A stretch of DNA of 8,794 nt. It comes from Thermoprotei archaeon ex4572_64. Its GTDB lineage: Archaea > Thermoproteota > Thermoprotei > Thermoproteales > Thermocladiaceae. The stretch is from assembly GCA_002254895.1 (NCBI GenBank), contig NJDF01000039.1, forward strand, positions 1-8,794, read 5' to 3'. Under the pieces are notes generated by a model. It was not told the DNA's origin, searched no databases, and saw nothing but the letters and a program-made list of their open reading frames with translations. This document shows positions 7,056 through 8,794 of the stretch, piece after piece (the stretch's first letter is position 1; every line of letters begins with the position of its first letter). The position numbers and the translations under genes were made by a program.

Positions 7056-7083
7056 CACTTGTACTGAGATATTGATGTGAAAT

Positions 7084-7093
7084 CTTTATAAGG
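7084..7093. promoter_or_regulatory. Near-palindromic TATA box shared by uL3 (plus) and the nuclease-like gene (minus)
   Basis: CTTTATAAGG reads CCTTATAAAG on the other strand, so the core TTATAA is symmetric. It lies about 30 bases from the GTG-ATG at 7058/7055 on the minus strand and about 36 bases from the uL3 ATG at 7124. That spacing fits a leaderless or very short leader on the left and a leader of about 10 bases on the right. Confidence 0.5.
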
Positions 7094-7123
7094 GGTACAC
7101 TTAAGACTGTCTATTGAATCTTT

Positions 7124-8149
7124 ATGTGTGGATTGAAAATTCATAGACCAAGACGTGGCTCAATGGCATTTTACCCTAGAAAGAGAGCTAGCAGTATTGT
7201 TGCTAAGTTTAGAACTTGGGTTGATTTAAGGATTGGTAAACCTATACCTCTAGGTTTTGCAGCCTACAAGGCAGGTATGGCTCACGTAGTGATGATTGAT
7301 GATAGACCAACAAGTCCCTTCTACGGTAAAGAGGTTGTTAAAGCTGTAACCATACTTGATGCTCCACCATTAAGAGTACTAGGTTTTAGAGCATACACAT
7401 TTGATCCTTGGAGAGTTGCACTTTTAAGTATTGGTGAGGTTTGGTCTTCAAAGATTCCTGAACAAGTGTATAGAAGAGTACCTACACTACCTGAGAAAAT
7501 AGATACTGATAAGATGCTTGAGAAGGTAAAGAATAAACTAGACATCACTAAAGAAATTAGACTTATAGTATCTACACAGCCATGGCTTTCAGGTATTGGT
7601 AAGAAAACTCCTGAAATTTTTGAAATACCTATAGGTGGTACTGAAAATATTGAAGAACTCTTCAACTACGCTGTAAGCATGCTTGGTAAAGAGTTAACTG
7701 TAAGTAATGTTTTTCAAGAGGGACAGTATGTAGATGTTACAGCCGTAACTAAAGGTAAAGGAACTGAAGGAGTTATTAAGAGATTTGGAGTAACTATACT
7801 TCCAAAATGGCATAAGCACAGAAAAGGTCATAGAAGAACAGGAACAATAAGTCCACAAAAGCCAGCAGTAATGTATACAGTGCCAAGACAAGGACAACTA
7901 GGTTTTCAAAAGAGAACAGAATACAATAAGAGAATTCTAATGATAGGTACAAACGGTCAAGAAGTAACACCACCAGAAGGATTTAAACATTATGGCGTAA
8001 TTACAGGACAATACATCATACTTGAAGGTTCAGTACCAGGACCTAGAAAGAGACTTGTAATGATGAGATTTCCTGTAAGACCAAGACCACCAACATGGCC
8101 AACAACAAAACCACAAATAGTATGGATAAGTACAAAACCAATAACATAA
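7124..8149 (+). CDS. rpl3: 50S ribosomal protein uL3 (L3)
   Basis: uL3 is a core large-subunit protein that binds 23S rRNA early in assembly, with loops reaching the peptidyl transferase centre. The 341-residue length is normal for archaea. The N-terminus HRPRRGSMAFYPRKRA (7-22) matches the archaeal/eukaryotic APRHGSLxFxPRKRA signature, which supports ATG 7124. GFAAYKAGMAHV (44-55) begins the barrel. VTKGKGTEGVIKRFGV (208-223), then WHKHRKGHRRTGTISP (229-244), is the central rRNA-contacting extension. In most archaea rpl3 is followed by rpl4, rpl23 and rpl2; here the next gene is a VapB-like antitoxin, so this copy is detached at its 3' side. Synonymous codon choice changes about two thirds of the way along (see findings). 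No terminator-like hairpin is visible after the stop. Confidence 0.97.
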   Translation: MCGLKIHRPRRGSMAFYPRKRASSIVAKFRTWVDLRIGKPIPLGFAAYKAGMAHVVMIDDRPTSPFYGKEVVKAVTILDAPPLRVLGFRAYTFDPWRVALLSIGEVWSSKIPEQVYRRVPTLPEKIDTDKMLEKVKNKLDITKEIRLIVSTQPWLSGIGKKTPEIFEIPIGGTENIEELFNYAVSMLGKELTVSNVFQEGQYVDVTAVTKGKGTEGVIKRFGVTILPKWHKHRKGHRRTGTISPQKPAVMYTVPRQGQLGFQKRTEYNKRILMIGTNGQEVTPPEGFKHYGVITGQYIILEGSVPGPRKRLVMMRFPVRPRPPTWPTTKPQIVWISTKPIT

Positions 8150-8211
8150 GTTCCTAGAACTTCAATAGATAATACTAGATCTTTACCAGATATGCAATAG
8201 CTTTCCAGAAA

Positions 8212-8221
8212 ACTATTTATT
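8212..8221 (+). promoter_or_regulatory. Possible TATA box for the vapBC-like pair
   Basis: ACTATTTATT lies about 28 bases before the ATG at 8246, at the distance expected for a leaderless start. A stronger-looking TTTTAAATA at 8232-8240 is too close to that ATG to serve it, so the assignment is uncertain. Confidence 0.35.
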
Positions 8222-8245
8222 CTTCTGAATATTTTAAATAGTCAG

Positions 8246-8488
8246 ATGATTTTTGAAATCAAAATTGGTGCTAAATATGCAATATACTTACCTAAACGTG
8301 TTGTTGATATTTTAGGTATTAAAGAAGGTTCTAAAGCATATCTATACGTTGAAGATTATAAAATTATCATTGAACCAATTCCAGATCCCATAGAGTTGGC
8401 TTTGAAAGGCAAGAAATATGCACGTATAAGTATTGAGGAGATTGAAAAAGTAAGTATTGAGGAACAAGAAAAATATGTAAGTGATTAA
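8246..8488 (+). CDS. vapB: AbrB/MazE-type antitoxin (VapB-like)
   Basis: This 80-residue protein has a swapped-hairpin AbrB DNA-binding domain at residues 1-45, with the characteristic YAIYLPKRVVDILGIKEGSK (11-30; the family pattern is 'iyiPkxvxxxLgIkeGxk'), then a beta strand KIIIEPI. The acidic tail DPIELALKGKKYARISIEEIEKV (47-69) is like the toxin-wrapping tails of archaeal VapB proteins. Such antitoxins bind and inhibit a PIN-domain RNase and repress their own operon. The stop codon is immediately followed by the ATG of the PIN gene (zero gap), the usual translational coupling. The tail appears complete, so the antitoxin itself looks intact even though its partner is shortened. Confidence 0.85.
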   Translation: MIFEIKIGAKYAIYLPKRVVDILGIKEGSKAYLYVEDYKIIIEPIPDPIELALKGKKYARISIEEIEKVSIEEQEKYVSD

Positions 8489-8761
8489 ATGAAGAGAATA
8501 CTACTTGACACATCATTCATACTACCTATCCTTGGTATTTCAGTAAGTAAGGAGGTAGATGAATCATTATTGAAAATTTCAAAGTATGAACTTTACATAT
8601 CTAGATCCCTTCTTGGTCATAATGATTTAATTGATTGTTTACTCTACAGTACTGCTATTAATCTTAATCTTCAATTCTTAACAATTGATGAAGAGTTTAG
8701 AAGATTTATTAAACGTGCAGGTCTTAAAGATGTTACTATTACTCTTCAAGATATTTTGTAA
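8489..8761 (+). CDS. vapC: VapC-like PIN-domain protein, internally shortened and probably inactive
   Basis: VapC toxins are Mg2+-dependent PIN RNases of about 125-135 residues. This one has only 90. The N-terminus MKRILLDTSFILPILGISV is typical, with the first catalytic aspartate at D7. The C-terminal half is also typical: GHNDLIDCLLYSTA (43-56, family pattern 'GHxDxIDaLLYATA') and LQFLTIDEEF with D67. Between ISRSLL (37-42) and GHNDLID about 35-45 residues are missing, namely the helices that normally carry the conserved glutamate after 'ISxxSLLE'. Both ends remain in the same frame, so this is an in-frame deletion or a natural mini-PIN. The catalytic acidic set is incomplete, so toxicity is doubtful; it could still bind the antitoxin. 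It directly follows vapB with no gap. Confidence 0.75.
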   Translation: MKRILLDTSFILPILGISVSKEVDESLLKISKYELYISRSLLGHNDLIDCLLYSTAINLNLQFLTIDEEFRRFIKRAGLKDVTITLQDIL

Positions 8762-8794
8762 AAGTTTATTGAGATATGTTTATTAAGAGTTAAT

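Noticed and set aside
7006..7067. A second possible C/D box RNA on the plus strand (ATGATGA ... CTGA)
   Set aside because: The ATGATGA comes from the GAT triplet repeat, no D' or C' boxes can be placed between, and the stretch is explained as the 5' coding part of the nuclease-like gene on the other strand.

Overview
The window comes from a thermophilic archaeon of the Thermoproteota (Crenarchaeota). Evidence is an archaeal/eukaryotic-type tryptophanyl-tRNA synthetase, an archaeal ribosomal protein uL3, a VapB/VapC-type pair, a probable C/D box guide RNA, AT-rich DNA, GTG starts, and TATA boxes about 25 bases upstream of start codons (leaderless transcripts). An order such as Desulfurococcales or a relative is plausible, but I cannot assign it from sequence alone.

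Layout. Bases 1-336 (minus) hold the start of a secreted protein running off the left edge. It is divergent from a 14-TM-type MFS exporter (435-1889, plus), followed by trpS (1934-3067, plus). Two minus-strand membrane transporter genes converge on trpS: an ArsB/NhaD-like ion-transporter permease (5290-4106) and, 37 bases downstream of it, a divergent CaCA-type cation exchanger (4068-3097). The gap 5291-5489 carries the permease promoter and a strong C/D box sRNA candidate on the minus strand. Next come three minus-strand pieces of two broken genes: aroB in two overlapping parts (6438-5716 and 5735-5490), lacking the segment with its zinc histidines, and a frameshifted PD-(D/E)XK nuclease-like gene (7055-6467). 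Divergent from that gene is uL3 (7124-8149, plus). The right end holds an AbrB-type antitoxin (8246-8488) abutting a PIN toxin gene that appears to have lost its middle (8489-8761).

How it fits together. TrpRS and uL3 are housekeeping translation genes, and the sRNA probably guides 2'-O-methylation of rRNA. The transporters form two units, a divergent secreted-protein/MFS pair and a two-gene cation/anion transporter operon. The stretch 5490-7055 looks like a decaying segment. With the shortened PIN gene, three separate coding sequences in the right-hand 3.3 kb look damaged, which points either to real gene loss (including the shikimate pathway enzyme AroB) or to assembly errors that reads could expose. 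I found no CRISPR array, tRNA, rRNA, insertion sequence or convincing novel defence system. The best second-look items are the broken aroB, the sRNA, the shortened vapC, the frameshifted nuclease, the uL3 codon-usage switch and the altered ion-binding motifs of the exchanger.
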